Assembly (NCBI GenBank): GCA_963662245.2
Contig: CAXXVQ010000001.1
Coordinates: 1 to 64,000, forward strand
Length of the DNA stretch: 64,000 nucleotides
Source of the DNA: JAFGVL01 sp963662245
Lineage (GTDB): Bacteria > Bacteroidota > Bacteroidia > Bacteroidales > Paludibacteraceae
Direction of reading: 5' to 3'
The position numbers were made by a program, and so were the translations under genes. This document shows positions 52,657-62,365 of this stretch, piece by piece. The first letter of the stretch is position 1, and each line of letters starts with the position of its first letter. The notes under the pieces are model-generated. The model did not search any database, was not told where the DNA came from, and saw nothing but the letters and a program-made list of their open reading frames with translations.

Positions 52657-54327
52657 ATGAAACGAGCATTAATATTAAACATAAACCGCAATAAAGAAAA
52701 TGCGAGTTCTATCCGACCATTAATAATCAATTTATTACGGATAAAAAAACTAATAACTCTTTTAACCGTAACGGTAATCTCCAGTTCTGCATTTTGCAAA
52801 ACCATTACCGTAACCAGTAGTGCCGACTCTGGTGCTGGAACTTTACGCCAAGCAATAGCTGACGCGGACTCTACATCTATAGACGAAATCGTTTTTGAAG
52901 ATAGTATTACAACGATAACTCTTATTGATCAAATAGATATTGATAAGAGTTTAATTATTACAGGTAATACCGTAAATACTACTGTGCTAAAACGCAACGG
53001 AAACGGTACAGATAACAAAAAACATTTTCATATTATGACAGCTATAGCGGTTATTCTAAATAATCTGACCTTACAGGATAGCTACACATACTGTAGTGGT
53101 GGTGCCATAGATAATTTTGGAAAACTAACATTAAACAACTGTGTCCTCAAAAATAATAAATCTGTCAATTGGGGTGGTGCAATTTATAGTGAAGGCCAAC
53201 TATATGCAAATAAATGTACATTTAATAATAACTCGAGTGTTTCAGGAGGAGCAGTGTCTTCGTCGCAAACATCTTTCGATGGATGTACATTTAAAAAGAA
53301 CTCGAGTTTAAACTCAGGAACCGCAATAAGTATAGGTCCTTCTACTATAAAAAACTGTGAGTTTGAAGGGAATTCGGGAAATGCTGCTATTATAACTAAT
53401 AGTGGATTGACAAAAATTAACAACTGTATCTTTATGAAAAATAGTTCGTCAAAGGTTATTGATAATCGCAATGAAATTGTAGTAAGCAATAGCGTTTTTC
53501 TTGAAAATACAGGAAGAACTCAAATAGTCTTAAATACTAAAACTTCTACATTTTCACTACCTGTAGTAACAATAATTAATTGTGTCTTTTACAAAAATAT
53601 TCTTACAGATCCTACATTATATTCTTCTGGAATAATTAGTAATGCACGCGTTGGGACATTAAATATCATTAATTCTACAATTGTAAATAATCTTGGGGTT
53701 GGTTTAGCTTGTCCAATAGATCCATATTTTGAAGAGTGTTTTAATAATATTTATTTGTATAACAATATTTTCTATAATAATATTTCCGCAAATGGAAATG
53801 AATACGATATATATCTAGCAAATTTATCAGATCTTACTAGCAATACCCAAGGCATGTTAAGTAATTCTTTTAATAATATAATTGGGACTACTAATTTACC
53901 GTTTAATGCGACAACCAATTTTCTAAATGTAGATCCATTATTTGTTGATAGCACAAACAATGATTATAGTCTGCAAGAATCTAGTCCTGCAATAGATGCA
54001 GGTAACAATAGTTTCTATTCTTATAGCAATTATCCAAAAGATATATTAAGTAATTATCGTATTGATAATTCAACCATTGATATTGGTGCATATGAGTATC
54101 AAAGTGGAAATCCTCTTTTAAATACAAAAAATGCCAATGGAAATCGATTGAAGATATTTGCAGTAGATAGAAATATCGTAATTAGCGATACAAACAAACT
54201 TGTCTATATCTATAATCTACAAGGTATTTGTATTTCCCATGGTACTAGCAGTGTATTTACAGTGCCATCTTCTGGGATTTACATAGTACGAGTAGAAGAT
54301 GCAGTCCAAAAAGTAATAGTAAAATAA
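52657..54327 (+). CDS. Secreted beta-helix protein with type IX sorting signal
   Basis: 556 aa. An extended N-terminus leads to a signal peptide (LITLLTVTVISSSAFCKT), then the repeat-opening TITVTSSADSGAGTLRQAIA and a right-handed parallel beta-helix rich in Asn/Cys ladders (NNCVLKNNKS, NKCTFNNNSS). The segment SPAIDAGNN...DIGAYEYQ marks the choice-of-anchor Q type end. The C-terminal T9SS domain ends GIYIVRVEDAVQKVIVK. It should be exported across the outer membrane by the type IX system and attached to the surface. Paralogue of the next gene. Confidence 0.85.
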   Translation: MKRALILNINRNKENASSIRPLIINLLRIKKLITLLTVTVISSSAFCKTITVTSSADSGAGTLRQAIADADSTSIDEIVFEDSITTITLIDQIDIDKSLIITGNTVNTTVLKRNGNGTDNKKHFHIMTAIAVILNNLTLQDSYTYCSGGAIDNFGKLTLNNCVLKNNKSVNWGGAIYSEGQLYANKCTFNNNSSVSGGAVSSSQTSFDGCTFKKNSSLNSGTAISIGPSTIKNCEFEGNSGNAAIITNSGLTKINNCIFMKNSSSKVIDNRNEIVVSNSVFLENTGRTQIVLNTKTSTFSLPVVTIINCVFYKNILTDPTLYSSGIISNARVGTLNIINSTIVNNLGVGLACPIDPYFEECFNNIYLYNNIFYNNISANGNEYDIYLANLSDLTSNTQGMLSNSFNNIIGTTNLPFNATTNFLNVDPLFVDSTNNDYSLQESSPAIDAGNNSFYSYSNYPKDILSNYRIDNSTIDIGAYEYQSGNPLLNTKNANGNRLKIFAVDRNIVISDTNKLVYIYNLQGICISHGTSSVFTVPSSGIYIVRVEDAVQKVIVK

Positions 54328-54347
54328 AATACAAATAACTCTTTGAG

Positions 54348-54388
54348 CCCTCCTTTGGTGGGCTTTGGGGAGGTCAAAACAACATATT
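54348..54388 (+). repeat. Shared 5' leader sequence, copy 2
   Basis: CCCTCCTTTGGTGGGCTTTG and then GGGAGGTCAAAACAACATAT before ATG 54389. Same layout as 52612-52656. This conservation supports the choice of ATG 54389 as start. Confidence 0.65.
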
Positions 54389-55700
54389 ATGAAAAAACTA
54401 ATTTCCATCTTAATCTTAACGGTAATTGCCAGTTCTGCATTTTGCAAAACCATTACCGTAAATAGTAGTGCTGACTCTGGTGCAGGGACTTTACGCCAAG
54501 CTGTGCTTGATGCTGTGGCTAATGATACTATTGTTTTTGAAGATAGTATAACAACGATAACATTAACTTCCTATGTAATTGCTTTGGAAAAGAATGTTAC
54601 AATTATTGGTGATTCAATAAGTACAACAACAATTCTAGCACCAAACTCTCGTCATTTCGTACTTCCAGATATGACAGGTATTGGAGAGCCAGTCGTAGCA
54701 AGCCTAAATAATTTAACATTAAAAGATGGATACTTCTATACTTGTGGTGGCTCAATTTATAACAGAAAAGGGAATACTCTTACATTGAATAATTGTTTTA
54801 TTGTAGAAAATAGTGCAGGAAATTTCGCTGGAGCGATTCTTAATGCTGGCACTCTTATTACAAATAATTGTTTGTTTGAGAAAAATACATGTAATGCAAG
54901 TGGTAGTGTTGGGGCTATTGAAAATGACGGATATATATATATATATATATAATTGTTTATTTAAAGATAATAAAGGCAGTGTTTCTAGCTGTCTAATAAA
55001 TAGCAGTTATGCTAAAATCATTAATAGTGTTTTTATTACAAACACAACAACAACTATAGAGAAACGACATGGAACATTGTTTAATTATCAACCTAAAGGA
55101 TATCCAAATACATCTTTTACAATAATAAGTTCAACGGTCATTAGTAATGTTGGTTTAGGTATATATAGTGAAAAAGGTGTTGACCTTTATAATTGTATTG
55201 TATATAATAACTCTGTTAATGATATTTTGATTGATAGTATTGGCTCAATCTACACAAAAAATAACCTAGTAGGTATTAGTAATGTAGATTTAAGAGGTAA
55301 TGGTAATATTTTAAATACAGACCCTCTTTTTGTAGGTAATGAAGATTATCGCTTACAAGTTAATAGTCCTGCAATAGATGCAGGTGATAAAAGCTTTTTG
55401 CCAGACACTATCCTAACTGATTTATTAGGTAATCCTCGTATTACAGGTTCATCTATAGATATTGGTGCTTATGAATATCAAAGTACTGCATCTTCCGTTC
55501 TCACTAACCAGTCAAAATCTAATATTTATAGTATTGGTCATACTATTTATGTAAATAATTCCTCCTCGCAACCAATTCGGGTATTTAATGTTATGGGTGA
55601 GCTTGTTACAAGAAGTGAGAGCTCCGAAATTACAGTATCTCAATCTGGAGTATATCTTGTTCAGGTTGGGAATTTAGTTCAAAAAGTGATAGTAAGATAA
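54389..55700 (+). pseudogene. Secreted beta-helix protein interrupted at an (AT)10 tract
   Basis: Paralogue of the preceding gene: signal peptide KKLISILILTVIASSAFCKT, then TITVNSSADSGAGTLRQAVL. The frame stops at 54952, immediately after an AT dinucleotide tract (54931-54950). The rest continues in another frame: YNCLFKDNKGSVSSCL, later SPAIDAGDKS...DIGAYEYQ and the T9SS end GVYLVQVGNLVQKVIVR. With 8 or 11 AT units the whole would be one frame of about 437 aa. I read it as a switched-off state of a slippage-controlled gene or a simple assembly error in the tract. Confidence 0.8.
54931..54950. repeat. (AT)10 microsatellite inside a coding region
   Basis: Ten AT units in a row within the beta-helix gene. 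A change of one unit upward or two units downward restores the frame. Confidence 0.9.
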
Positions 55701-55716
55701 AGATTATAAAAAAGCA

Positions 55717-55750
55717 GTTCCGTATCAGTGCTGCTACACCGATACGGAAC
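55717..55750 (+). terminator. Terminator after the beta-helix genes
   Basis: GTTCCGTATC and GATACGGAAC form a 10-bp stem with a 14-nt loop, followed by CTAAAAAATG rather than T-run, so efficiency is uncertain. Confidence 0.6.
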
Positions 55751-55953
55751 CTAAAAAATGAAAGGAGGTGTTACGCTCCCTTGCTGGGAAATACAAATGT
55801 AAAATTTAAAATTGGTATCTAAAATTCTAATTTAGAATTATTAGTACTTAGGGTTTTATGCTGCCTTACCGTCCAATAGCATAAAGTTTTTATTAACTGT
55901 AAGCTGAGATAATTCAGTTTATAACTAATTCAAAAAATAAATTTTACATAAAT

Positions 55954-58900
55954 ATGAAAAAAACTAAATTAATACATTCAAAATATATTCTTTTGATGTT
56001 ATGTTTTTGCTCTTCTGTATTTTTATTTGGAAAGCAACCTACTAAGGATGCCTTCCCAAAAGGTAAATTTTTACAGACTCGTAGCGAAAATAAATATTAT
56101 GACAAGGTAGGAGAAGTTTATTCTGCTAGTGCTTCAAAACTAGCATCAGATTGGAGAAATAAAGGTTTTTCTTTACAAAAAAAATCTGGTGAAAGTATTT
56201 ATGCTACAGGAAAATATGCTGCGAATGCAAATTTAAGTGCAGAAAGTCCTAAAATACAGCTGCCAAGTATTGCTGAAGGTGAAAAATTAATAGTGGAACT
56301 TGATCAAAGTTATAAAACAGAAACCAGATATGATTTTATTTCTGTTGCTGTAACTGAGGGAGGACAAACAACCACTGTTTATAGTATGAGTGGAATGTCT
56401 TCAAGAATCATTGACTACATTGATTTAAGTAATTATGCTGGAAAACAAATTGAATTGTCATTATTATTAACTTCTGATGATTCAAAACAGAGTGACGGTT
56501 GGCAAATTTACAATTTAGATGTGTATAAAGCTGTGGAGACTTCAGGAGTAATACAGTTACGCTCGGCATCTGCACCTCAAGTAGCTTCTTTACAAATACT
56601 AAATATTAATGCAGATGCCTTCCCGGATGCCATGTTTGTGGAGTTTACAGCAAAAGATGCTAATGGAGACTTTGTAAGTGGTTTGGATGCAAGTGATTTC
56701 TCGATTTGGGATAATAGCAGTCAGATGTATGGTTGTGCTAAGTTATTAGAAAGAAACACATCAATGCAACCTGCAATAGATGTTGTTTTTCTGGTAGATA
56801 ATAGTGGAAGTATGTCTACATACTATAATCGGGTAAATTCTGCAATATCTAGTTTCTTGGACGGCTTAGGAAATCAGTTTGATGCCCAAGTATCCCTAAT
56901 GCGTTTTGGGCAATCTTCAAAAAATCATGATTGTGATTATGCAACTATGGAAACAGATAATAATAATCAATTCTTTTTCTCTATTGAGACACTTGCTGAT
57001 AGAAACTATTTTTTAAATACAATCTGGTCAAGAAATGAACAAACGGGCTATTATGAGCCTTATTATGAAGTACTAAACTGGGCGGCTAATCAAAATCTTC
57101 CGTATCGTGATTACGCCAAAAAGGTTTTCATTCTGATAGGTGATGAAATGGTTTATGATGGTACTAATGACGAATCATGTACATATGCTACAACCATAGA
57201 TCAAAGTGCAGTAGCAGCTAATCTTTTATCTAAAGGAATACAAACTTTCCCAATTATTTCGTCTTCTGTACAAGCAATATACAATGAGTACACAGATATA
57301 GCTTCTCAAACTGGAGGTGTTATTAATAATGTTAATAATACAGATTATAGTCCTGTGTTGTCAGATATTGCGGGAACAATTACAGGAAGCTATATTTATC
57401 GCTACTGTGTAAATGGAGACGAGAACGATATGCAGCCAAATATTATTCGTCCTGTAAAGGTAGAACTTAGTAGCAATACTTCTATCTTTGATGAAGGGGG
57501 GTATACACCTATGCCGGCACCACACATTGTGCGAACTCCAGCTACTATAGCTTTAGATAATACGGTATTGCCACAAACGCAAAATGTAACTTTGGGAGCT
57601 ACAGTTATAAGAGCTGGTCACAATCTTGATTCCATAGAATTTTACTATAAGCAATACAACGATGCCAACTTTGCTATGGTAACCCAATATCCAGCAACTG
57701 GAGTAATAACAGGTGATAGTATTAGTTTTAGTTTTACTGTACCTGGAGCAAAAGTACTCGATCCAAACATAGCCTATTATTTTAGAGCATATACAAGTCT
57801 TGTTACAGGTACAGGAACTCAATCATACCAAATATCAAATCCTCCAAATAATCAGGAATACTTTGCATGGACACTTGCGGTAGACCCAAATCTACCTCCG
57901 GCTATAACAGATGTAACAGTAAGTAGTCCTGTTAGGCAATGTACTCCAATAACTATTTGTGCCAAAGTTATTGATAATACCAATAACCTAAAGGCAGTCC
58001 CTAAACTATACTACAGGATATCCAAAACTCCAAGTGTGTTTATTGATATTGATATGCTACCATGTAGTAGCTTAGGTAGTGATATGTATTGTTCTACTAT
58101 TCCTGCTTCGGCTGTACAGGAAACAAATATTGAGTATTATATTTCAGCGGAAGATGACTATGGAACTCAAGGTTGGTATGGAACTCCTACCAAACCCAAT
58201 GTACTAAATACCAATGCTTCAGTTAATACAAGTGGTTATCTTTTTGATGTATTTATTTCCAATTATGCAAATGTTGTAATGGGATGTGATCCATTGGTAG
58301 CCAATGATTCCGTTGCAGCTTACTTTACAAATGATTGTGGAGACCTCCAGTTTGCTGGTGGTACTAGATGGAATGGTATTGCCGGTAGTTTTTCTGTAAG
58401 AGTATATGGAGATTCTGATCCAAATGATGGATATAAAGATGGTTTTACTGATGGAGAAACAATATTTCTAAAACTAATCAGAGGAGGAATAGATTATCAG
58501 TTAACTAATAATACAATTCCATTCAGTACTTCAGCTCCACAATATGCACAACTATCTAGTGCTGTAGGACCAGGTACATCAAAACTTACACTCAAAGGAA
58601 ATGGTGTTGAAATTACAAATAATGACAACACACCGTCTTCGTCTGATAATACAGATTTTGGATCAGTAAGCTCATCTGTTGTAAAAACATATGAAATACA
58701 AAATACTGGTTGTACAGACTTGTTATTAAACATGGTGTCAGTGAATGATAATACAAATTTCACTTTATCTTCTATACCTCAAAATCAGTTGATTTCACCT
58801 AATGGTAGCTATTCTTTTGATATCACTTATTTGGCTCAAGCTGATGCTAATGCAACTGTAACAATTAATAATAATAGTTCAAACACAAATCCGTTTAAAT

Positions 58901-59208
58901 TTGATATACAAGGAAGTGTTGCTTCTCCAGCAGGATCTTGTGACGATATTTCTATATCATGGTTAATGAACTTAACTTCAGCCTATGGTGGAGTACCACA
59001 GTTAACTGTGGCTCAAAATAACCCACAGGTTATAATAAGAATTATTTCATTAGCTGGAGTGATTGAACAGACAGTATTTGACGGGACATATGCACCGGGA
59101 CAATATACTGGGTATGTAAATGCAGGTTTAGCTCCAGGCTATCATGTATTATCCATTATGTGTAATGGAGTTGCATGTGGTTCTAGTGGAGTTATTGTTG
59201 TTCAATAA
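55954..59208 (+). CDS. Large secreted vWA-domain protein
   Basis: 1084 aa. A signal peptide (YILLMLCFCSSVFLFG) is followed by a beta-rich N-domain, then a von Willebrand A domain at about 270-470 with the MIDAS motif DVVFLVDNSGSMS. Ig-like beta-sandwich modules follow (about 530-760) and an ASH/choice-of-anchor D-like module (TYEIQNTGCTDLLLNMVSVN) at about 905-1000. The C-terminal 80 residues (PQVIIRIISLAGVIEQTVFD ... GYHVLSIMCNG) look like a type IX sorting domain. It is probably a surface adhesin binding protein or glycan via a metal ion. Terminator follows. Confidence 0.8.
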   Translation: MKKTKLIHSKYILLMLCFCSSVFLFGKQPTKDAFPKGKFLQTRSENKYYDKVGEVYSASASKLASDWRNKGFSLQKKSGESIYATGKYAANANLSAESPKIQLPSIAEGEKLIVELDQSYKTETRYDFISVAVTEGGQTTTVYSMSGMSSRIIDYIDLSNYAGKQIELSLLLTSDDSKQSDGWQIYNLDVYKAVETSGVIQLRSASAPQVASLQILNINADAFPDAMFVEFTAKDANGDFVSGLDASDFSIWDNSSQMYGCAKLLERNTSMQPAIDVVFLVDNSGSMSTYYNRVNSAISSFLDGLGNQFDAQVSLMRFGQSSKNHDCDYATMETDNNNQFFFSIETLADRNYFLNTIWSRNEQTGYYEPYYEVLNWAANQNLPYRDYAKKVFILIGDEMVYDGTNDESCTYATTIDQSAVAANLLSKGIQTFPIISSSVQAIYNEYTDIASQTGGVINNVNNTDYSPVLSDIAGTITGSYIYRYCVNGDENDMQPNIIRPVKVELSSNTSIFDEGGYTPMPAPHIVRTPATIALDNTVLPQTQNVTLGATVIRAGHNLDSIEFYYKQYNDANFAMVTQYPATGVITGDSISFSFTVPGAKVLDPNIAYYFRAYTSLVTGTGTQSYQISNPPNNQEYFAWTLAVDPNLPPAITDVTVSSPVRQCTPITICAKVIDNTNNLKAVPKLYYRISKTPSVFIDIDMLPCSSLGSDMYCSTIPASAVQETNIEYYISAEDDYGTQGWYGTPTKPNVLNTNASVNTSGYLFDVFISNYANVVMGCDPLVANDSVAAYFTNDCGDLQFAGGTRWNGIAGSFSVRVYGDSDPNDGYKDGFTDGETIFLKLIRGGIDYQLTNNTIPFSTSAPQYAQLSSAVGPGTSKLTLKGNGVEITNNDNTPSSSDNTDFGSVSSSVVKTYEIQNTGCTDLLLNMVSVNDNTNFTLSSIPQNQLISPNGSYSFDITYLAQADANATVTINNNSSNTNPFKFDIQGSVASPAGSCDDISISWLMNLTSAYGGVPQLTVAQNNPQVIIRIISLAGVIEQTVFDGTYAPGQYTGYVNAGLAPGYHVLSIMCNGVACGSSGVIVVQ

Positions 59209-59215
59209 GATATTT

Positions 59216-59241
59216 AACCTGCCGAGTTTACTCGGCAGGTT
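59216..59241 (+). terminator. Terminator after the vWA gene
   Basis: AACCTGCCGAG and CTCGGCAGGTT pair perfectly over 11 bp with a TTTA loop, followed by ATTATAG. Confidence 0.85.
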
Positions 59242-59272
59242 ATTATAGTAAAATGAATGAAAAATACTTATT

Positions 59273-60457
59273 ATGAAACAGTTAAAACTTTTATTAGCAA
59301 TATTTCTACTGAGTAATTGGACTCTTCTATGGGCTTCTGATATGTACCCAGGTTATGGTGATTTTGAGGTTGCTTGGCTTTCCTATACAATAATGGGACC
59401 TAATGAGGTTTGGGTAAAAACTCAACCAAGACAACTTCCTCCAAGCATAACTGTGCCAGCACAGGTTACATATGATGGGGTAGTTTATAATGTGACTACG
59501 ATTGCTGGTGCTGCATTTAATAGCCAATATCAAATAATGAACCTTTATATCTCCGAAGGGATAACAACTATTAAAAATGGTAGTATCTCTAATAGTAGGT
59601 TATATAAAATAAACCTTCCCTCTACACTAAAAAACATTGAGGGGTCAAACATTCATGGTTGCCCTTACTTGCAAGAGATAAATTTTCCTAATGGCAATGA
59701 TAATTATACTGTCGTTGATAAGAAACTATTATATACAGCCGGTTTTGATACACTTATAGTTGTTGCGGGTGGAGCTGTTTATAATTCATCAAATCCTTTA
59801 GTGATTGATGACAGAACACATAGTATTCAATCCTTGGCTTTTCGTAATTGTAAAAAAGTAAGCTCGGTAGTTCTTCCACCTCTATTAGAAAAATTGGAGG
59901 ATTGTACCTTTTTTGGTTCATATGTAGATTCTATTCAAGTGCCACAGAAAGTTCAATCCATAGAAATGTTTTGTTTCTTTTATAGCGATAGTTTAAGATA
60001 TGTGAGTATTCCCACTTCAGTAAAAGAAATAGGAGAAGATATATTTACGGGTTGTAAAAATATGAAAACAGTAAAAGTCTACTGGGATAATCCTAATGAA
60101 GTAATAGTAAATGCTAAGGCGTTTAAATATATGGGGAATTTATCAGATGTAGTATTATATGTGCCAGCGGGCACAAAATCTTTATATGAATCAGCCATCG
60201 GCTGGAGAGATTTTCAGAATATTGTTGAGGATACAACCACCTTTATTTCTGAGATATCGGATAATCAGTTAATAATAAGAACTAGTCCAGGTACAATAGA
60301 GATTAGTAATACTACATTACCAGTGCAGGTTTACAGTACTACAGGGCAAGTGGTATATACAGGAGTAGCTGCAAAAGAAATAACTATTCCTGTACCACAG
60401 GTAGGTATGTATTTGGTTAAGATGGGCGATACAACTCGCAAAGTGATAGTGAAATAA
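59273..60457 (+). CDS. BspA-like leucine-rich repeat surface protein
   Basis: 394 aa. Signal peptide KQLKLLLAIFLLSNWTLLWA, then BspA-type (LRR_5) repeats: ITVPAQVTYDGVVYNVTTIA, INLPSTLKNIEGSNIHGCPY and VSIPTSVKEIGEDIFTGCKN. The C-terminal T9SS domain ends GMYLVKMGDTTRKVIVK. BspA-like repeats bind host or matrix proteins and are common on Bacteroidota and oral anaerobes. Followed by a second gene of the same type 37 bp on, so likely one transcript. Confidence 0.85.
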   Translation: MKQLKLLLAIFLLSNWTLLWASDMYPGYGDFEVAWLSYTIMGPNEVWVKTQPRQLPPSITVPAQVTYDGVVYNVTTIAGAAFNSQYQIMNLYISEGITTIKNGSISNSRLYKINLPSTLKNIEGSNIHGCPYLQEINFPNGNDNYTVVDKKLLYTAGFDTLIVVAGGAVYNSSNPLVIDDRTHSIQSLAFRNCKKVSSVVLPPLLEKLEDCTFFGSYVDSIQVPQKVQSIEMFCFFYSDSLRYVSIPTSVKEIGEDIFTGCKNMKTVKVYWDNPNEVIVNAKAFKYMGNLSDVVLYVPAGTKSLYESAIGWRDFQNIVEDTTTFISEISDNQLIIRTSPGTIEISNTTLPVQVYSTTGQVVYTGVAAKEITIPVPQVGMYLVKMGDTTRKVIVK

Positions 60458-60494
60458 AAAATTGCCATACGGCTTATTTCAAAATAAACTAGAT

Positions 60495-62351
60495 ATGAAA
60501 AAAACATTTTTTCTTTTAATCGCATTACTTTTTACACTAAGTTCATGGGCCTATGATTTTGTTGATAATGGTATTTATTACAATATTACGGGAACAAATG
60601 CAGTAGAAATAACTTATAGTGCAATTGCTGCAAAGGACTATAGTGGAGATGTACAAATTCCTCCAACGGTGGAAAATAACGGGATAACTTATAATGTTAC
60701 GGGAATAGGCGTATTTGCTTTTCTTGCCTGTGACGGATTAACTTCTATAAAAATACCGAATTCCATGACCGAAATAGGAGTCGGGACTTTTGCGGGCTGT
60801 AACGCATTGCAATCTTTCTATGTGAGTTCTGGAAATCCTAAGTATTCAAGCGTTGATGGGGTGTTATATTCTGACGGAGGTACAGTGTTAATGCTATATC
60901 CTCAGGCTAAACCGGATGTAAACTTTATTATCCCTGAAGGTACTGTCTCTATCGGTCAATCGGCATTGGCTTCTTGCCAAAATTTGGTTTCTGTTGAATT
61001 ACCTACAACTCTTACTTCAATAGAAGGGACTGATCCATTTGGAAGTTGCATTGCATTGCAATCTTTTGCGGTGGCATCAGGTAATACTAAATATTCTACT
61101 ATCAATGATGTATTGTATTCAGATGGCGGTACGGTCTTAATCCAATATCCACCGGCAAAAGCAGATGTAAATTTCATTATTCCAGAGGGAACTCTCTCTC
61201 TAAAAAAGTCAGCATTTAGTTCTTGTCAGAGTTTAGTTTCTGTTGATTTGCCTTCAACCCTTACTATGATAGAAACAGGTGCTTTTAATGTTACTTCTTG
61301 TAATAAATTAAGTTCGTTTTCAGTGCAAACATCCAATTCTATTTTCTCCGCAGTTGAAGGCGTTTTATATAAAGGAGACACTTTGTTCATTTATCCTTGG
61401 GCAAAGACAGCTGAAAACTTTTCAATCCCCACCGGTGTGAAAATGATTGAATCATCTGTATTTAGTTCTAATACCTATTTGAAAACAGTTACAATACCTC
61501 AAACAGTAGATTCCATTGGAAATACTGCATTTTTAGGTTGTACAAATTTGTCTGTTATTAAAGTAGCATGGCAAAATCCGGCAGAGGTGTCATGTGGCAA
61601 TCTTGTTTTCTACAGTATAAATATATCTGCGGAACTTTGGGTTCCTCTTGCAAGTGCTGAGCTATATGAGCAGTCTTCAGTTTGGGGTGTTTTTGCTTCT
61701 GTAAATAGATACTGTATTAACCCTGATTTTATTATTGACGGCAATGGAGACCTTACCGGGTATACTGGTGGTGGTGGTGATGTTATTATTCCTACAGGTG
61801 TAAAATCTATTGCTCAAGATGCTTTTAAAAATAATCTGAGCATAACCTCGATTATTATACCTAATACAGTAACAAGTATAGGTGAATCGGCTTTTGCAGG
61901 CTGTATTAACTTAACATCGGTTGCTATTCCGGAATCAGTAAATAAAATAGACCGTTTCGCTTTTCTATATTGTACCGGTTTACAGCAAATTAGTACAGAG
62001 TGGCAAAAACCTAAAATTGTGCAATATGGTGATGGTATATTCACAAGTGTGCCTCAGTCCTGTATCGTTAATATTCCAGTAGGAACCTTGAATGATTATC
62101 AAATACAGCCATGGTTATTTTTTGATAATATTAATAATATTACTTCGCTGACAGAGGTTAATACCTCAGGTTGTCGGATATATAGCCGTAACCGCAATAT
62201 TATAATAGAAAACGCTAATTCTCCAGTGAGTATTTATAGCATAAACAGCAGGTTTATTCTTTGTGGAGAAGCTAAAGAATTTCCTGTACCACAAGCCGGA
62301 GTTTACATTGTTCAAATGGATGATGTAACTCGGAAAGTTATTGTAAAATAA
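60495..62351 (+). CDS. BspA-like leucine-rich repeat surface protein, longer paralogue
   Basis: About 618 aa from ATG 60495, which gives the signal peptide KKTFFLLIALLFTLSSWAYD; an upstream start would add a charged, non-signal stretch. LRR_5 repeats fill the body (LTSIKIPNSMTEIGVGTFAG, LTSVAIPESVNKIDRFAFLY). Two tandem blocks with SSGNPKYSSVDGVLYSDGGT and SGNTKYSTINDVLYSDGGTV show internal duplication. The C-terminal T9SS domain ends GVYIVQMDDVTRKVIVK. Likely a surface adhesin or matrix-binding protein, in tandem with the shorter paralogue. Confidence 0.85.
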   Translation: MKKTFFLLIALLFTLSSWAYDFVDNGIYYNITGTNAVEITYSAIAAKDYSGDVQIPPTVENNGITYNVTGIGVFAFLACDGLTSIKIPNSMTEIGVGTFAGCNALQSFYVSSGNPKYSSVDGVLYSDGGTVLMLYPQAKPDVNFIIPEGTVSIGQSALASCQNLVSVELPTTLTSIEGTDPFGSCIALQSFAVASGNTKYSTINDVLYSDGGTVLIQYPPAKADVNFIIPEGTLSLKKSAFSSCQSLVSVDLPSTLTMIETGAFNVTSCNKLSSFSVQTSNSIFSAVEGVLYKGDTLFIYPWAKTAENFSIPTGVKMIESSVFSSNTYLKTVTIPQTVDSIGNTAFLGCTNLSVIKVAWQNPAEVSCGNLVFYSINISAELWVPLASAELYEQSSVWGVFASVNRYCINPDFIIDGNGDLTGYTGGGGDVIIPTGVKSIAQDAFKNNLSITSIIIPNTVTSIGESAFAGCINLTSVAIPESVNKIDRFAFLYCTGLQQISTEWQKPKIVQYGDGIFTSVPQSCIVNIPVGTLNDYQIQPWLFFDNINNITSLTEVNTSGCRIYSRNRNIIIENANSPVSIYSINSRFILCGEAKEFPVPQAGVYIVQMDDVTRKVIVK

Positions 62352-62365
62352 AAATTTAGAATTAT

